In this document: piece by piece, positions 6,192 through 6,369 of the stretch
Layout of the letters: each line of letters opens with the position of its first letter
Numbering within the stretch: the stretch's first letter is position 1
Source of the DNA: an uncultured Porphyromonadaceae bacterium
GTDB taxonomy: Bacteria; Bacteroidota; Bacteroidia; Bacteroidales; Muribaculaceae
Direction of reading: 5' to 3'
NCBI GenBank assembly: GCA_947175715.1
Contig: CAMWOD010000069.1
Coordinates: forward strand, 1-6,369
Length of the DNA: 6,369 nucleotides
Program-made: the position numbers and the translations under genes
The notes under the pieces: model-generated
Database searches by the model: none
Seen by the model: only the letters and a program-made list of their open reading frames with translations
Told to the model about the DNA's origin: nothing

Positions 6192-6369
6192 ATGAAGAAA
6201 GGACTATTAATAATCATAATCGCTTTGCTCGGCTGCGCGGCAAGCAGTTACGCTCAAGGTCGCCGTGGTCTTCGCATCAATGAGGTTATGGTGGCAAATG
6301 ATACCAGCATGGTCGACGATTTCGGCGAGCATAATGCTTGGGTGGAGCTTTTCAACTCAACCTACGGCC
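6192..6369 (+). CDS. Secreted/membrane protein with lamin-tail-like N-terminus, probable OadG-like gamma subunit (cut by the right edge)
   Basis: The first 59 residues are visible. They begin with a signal sequence (MKKGLLIIIIALLGCAASSYA) with a likely signal peptidase I site before Gln22; LLGC at 12-15 also resembles a weak lipobox. The mature part runs GRRGLRINEVMVANDTSMVD, then DFGEHNAWVELFNSTYG. The pattern R-I-N-E-V-M-x-x-N and W-V-E-L-F-N matches the first strands of lamin-tail domains (LTD), which in bacteria are usually exported. From memory of Bacteroidales genomes, the gene after mmdA is often a protein with an N-terminal LTD and a C-terminal OadG-type membrane segment, the gamma subunit of the Na+-pumping decarboxylase. 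The OadG part is not in the window, so that role is inferred from position. The start lies 18 bp after mmdA, which supports co-transcription. Confidence 0.7.
   Translation, partial: MKKGLLIIIIALLGCAASSYAQGRRGLRINEVMVANDTSMVDDFGEHNAWVELFNSTYG

Noticed and set aside
5430..6195. Minus-strand frames 5430-5762 and 5820-6155 and plus-strand frame 5947-6195
   Set aside because: They overlap conserved carboxyltransferase sequence of mmdA in other frames, and the products look like out-of-frame readings.

Overview
The window looks like a chromosomal segment of a gut-type Bacteroidales bacterium (phylum Bacteroidota). Evidence: promoter boxes of the TAnnTTTG form, no Shine-Dalgarno sequences before the main genes, a BtuB-like TonB-dependent receptor of the type common in this order, and a methylmalonyl-CoA epimerase / decarboxylase operon laid out as in propionate-forming Bacteroidales. 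I cannot assign a genus.

Left part (1-1009, minus strand): the first 220 residues of a phage tail tape measure protein run off the left edge. An 83-residue gene of unknown function lies upstream of it on the same strand. The start codon of the tape measure gene lies in a perfect 10-bp inverted repeat. Between the small gene and the next chromosomal gene is an in-register array of 7-bp repeats (1015-1060), which may mark the edge of a prophage or prophage remnant.

Middle part (1055-3999): two divergent envelope genes, a secreted TPR-repeat protein (minus) and a 675-residue TonB-dependent outer-membrane receptor (plus). Only 44 bp separate their start codons. Each has a -7 promoter box so close to its start that both mRNAs should have almost no 5' leader. 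I place the receptor start at 1972, not at the longer ATG at 1948, which lies upstream of the promoter box.

Right part (4000-6369, plus strand): after a clear Bacteroidota promoter and a roughly 100-nt leader that can fold come mce (methylmalonyl-CoA epimerase), mmdA (carboxyltransferase / decarboxylase alpha subunit) and the start of a secreted or membrane protein with a lamin-tail-like N-terminus, probably the unusual gamma (OadG-like) subunit. Together these would convert (R)-methylmalonyl-CoA to (S)-methylmalonyl-CoA and decarboxylate it to propionyl-CoA, coupled to Na+ export: the last steps of succinate-to-propionate fermentation. The biotin carrier and the membrane beta subunit would be expected beyond the right edge. 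The mutase before the epimerase needs vitamin B12, so the neighbouring BtuB-like receptor may be a functional association, but this is inference.

I see no rRNA, tRNA, CRISPR array, insertion sequence or riboswitch.
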